A stretch of DNA of 32,453 nt from Mycobacterium sp. Lineage in GTDB: Bacteria; Actinomycetota; Actinomycetes; Mycobacteriales; Mycobacteriaceae. Numbering within the stretch: the stretch's first letter is position 1; each line of letters starts with the position of its first letter. The position numbers and the translations under genes are program-made. Shown piece by piece: positions 31,924-32,453 of this stretch. Where the stretch lies: assembly GCA_018883075.1 (NCBI GenBank), contig VEQU01000019.1, positions 1 to 32,453 of the forward strand, given 5' to 3'. The notes below the pieces were generated by a model that did no database searches, was not told the origin of the DNA, and saw only the letters and a program-made list of their open reading frames with translations.

Positions 31924-32453
31924 ATGTCCACCGCCTCAATCGGTCTCGGGATGCCGCCCGCTCCGCCGCCCACGCTGGCTCCGCGTCGCAAGACCCGCCA
32001 GCTCATGGTCCGCGACGTCGGCGTCGGCAGCGACTATCCGATCTCGGTGCAGTCGATGTGCACCACCAAGACCCACGACATCAACGCCACGCTGCAGCAG
32101 ATCGCGGAGTTGACCGCCACGGGCTGCGACATCGTGCGGGTGGCCTGTCCACGCCAGGAGGACGCCGATGCTCTGGCGGTGATCGCCAAGAAGAGCAAGA
32201 TCCCGGTGATCGCCGATATCCACTTCCAGCCCAAGTACATCTTCGCCGCGATCGACGCGGGATGTGCGGCGGTGCGGGTCAACCCCGGCAACATCAAGGA
32301 GTTCGACGGCCGGGTCGCCGAGGTGGCGAAAGCCGCAGGGGCGGCTGGGGTTCCGATCCGGATCGGAGTCAATGCGGGGTCATTGGACAAGCGGTTCCTG
32401 GAGAAGTACGGAAAGGCCACGCCCGAGGCCCTCGTCGAGTCGGCGCTATGGGA
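31924..32453 (+). CDS. ispG: 4-hydroxy-3-methylbut-2-enyl diphosphate synthase IspG (GcpE), 3'-truncated
   Basis: IspG is the iron-sulfur enzyme that makes HMBPP from MEcPP, the penultimate step of the non-mevalonate pathway. The gene begins at the ATG at 31924 with AGGAG 8 nt upstream, 20 nt after the rip1 stop, and continues past the window end; about 176 codons are present. The visible part is the TIM-barrel domain: [55 protein letters not shown] and [12 protein letters not shown] are all family blocks. The C-terminal domain with the cluster cysteines lies outside. It completes a dxr-rip1-ispG operon. Confidence 0.96.
   Translation, partial: MSTASIGLGMPPAPPPTLAPRRKTRQLMVRDVGVGSDYPISVQSMCTTKTHDINATLQQIAELTATGCDIVRVACPRQEDADALAVIAKKSKIPVIADIHFQPKYIFAAIDAGCAAVRVNPGNIKEFDGRVAEVAKAAGAAGVPIRIGVNAGSLDKRFLEKYGKATPEALVESALW

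Noticed and set aside
30641..31939. 432-codon open frame on the minus strand opposite rip1
   Set aside because: Antisense shadow of a gene with HExxH, PDZ and NxxPLxPxDG features; no start signal or domain.
1..32453. tRNA or rRNA genes
   Set aside because: No cloverleaf-like segment with a TTCGA-type T-arm plus CCA-side pairing, and no rRNA-like sequence, was recognised by eye. A tRNA scan was not possible.

Overview
The window is a high-GC actinobacterial chromosome segment, almost certainly from a mycobacterium and most likely a fast-growing, Mycolicibacterium-type species. Marker genes are an MmpS/MmpL pair, MPT70/MPT83-type fasciclin proteins, an LppW-like protein, Rip1 and dacB2-type carboxypeptidases. 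From memory, the gene order follows the M. tuberculosis interval Rv2916c to Rv2868c (inverted here). No database search was possible, so the species is not named.

Layout. (1) 1-4186: 3' part of ffh, an amidohydrolase, two tandem D-Ala-D-Ala carboxypeptidases and a divergent SnoaL/NTF2-like protein. (2) 4187-7331: the ribosome operon rpsP-khpA-rimM-trmD, which meets an LppW-like gene tail to tail. (3) 7332-13090: rplS, a four-copy 30-bp tandem repeat, then lepB-rnhB-DUF2469-yraN-comM-dprA. (4) 13107-16856: an accessory island with mmpS-mmpL and a divergent 60-residue Cys-rich protein around a perfect palindrome. (5) 16923-18363: xerC and a convergent M23 peptidase-like gene. (6) 18364-21745: a structured leader, then rpsB-tsf-amiC. 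(7) 21735-25909: a TetR regulator, then pyrH-frr-cdsA-rlmN. (8) 25939-29281 (minus strand): a DUF2631 membrane protein, a DNA photolyase and two fasciclin-domain antigens. (9) 29479-32453: dxr-rip1-ispG; ispG runs off the window.

How the genes work together. Most are housekeeping: membrane targeting and signal cleavage (ffh, lepB, rip1), ribosome building and recycling (rpsP, rplS, rpsB, tsf, frr, rimM, khpA), RNA methylation (trmD, rlmN), DNA metabolism (rnhB, comM, dprA, xerC, photolyase), lipid and isoprenoid precursors (cdsA, dxr, ispG) and cell-wall enzymes. Many neighbours share ATGA or TGATG stop/start overlaps.

Regulatory sequences are the less ordinary part. Several genes have a -10-like hexamer ending exactly 6 nt before the start codon, which suggests leaderless mRNAs. 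rpsP and rplS have near-twin promoters. Both fasciclin genes carry a CCATCC-N16-CGAATC promoter of the SigK type. The best candidate for something undescribed is the mmpS-mmpL / Cys-rich protein unit, whose two outward promoters appear to be built into one palindrome resembling a CsoR-family operator.
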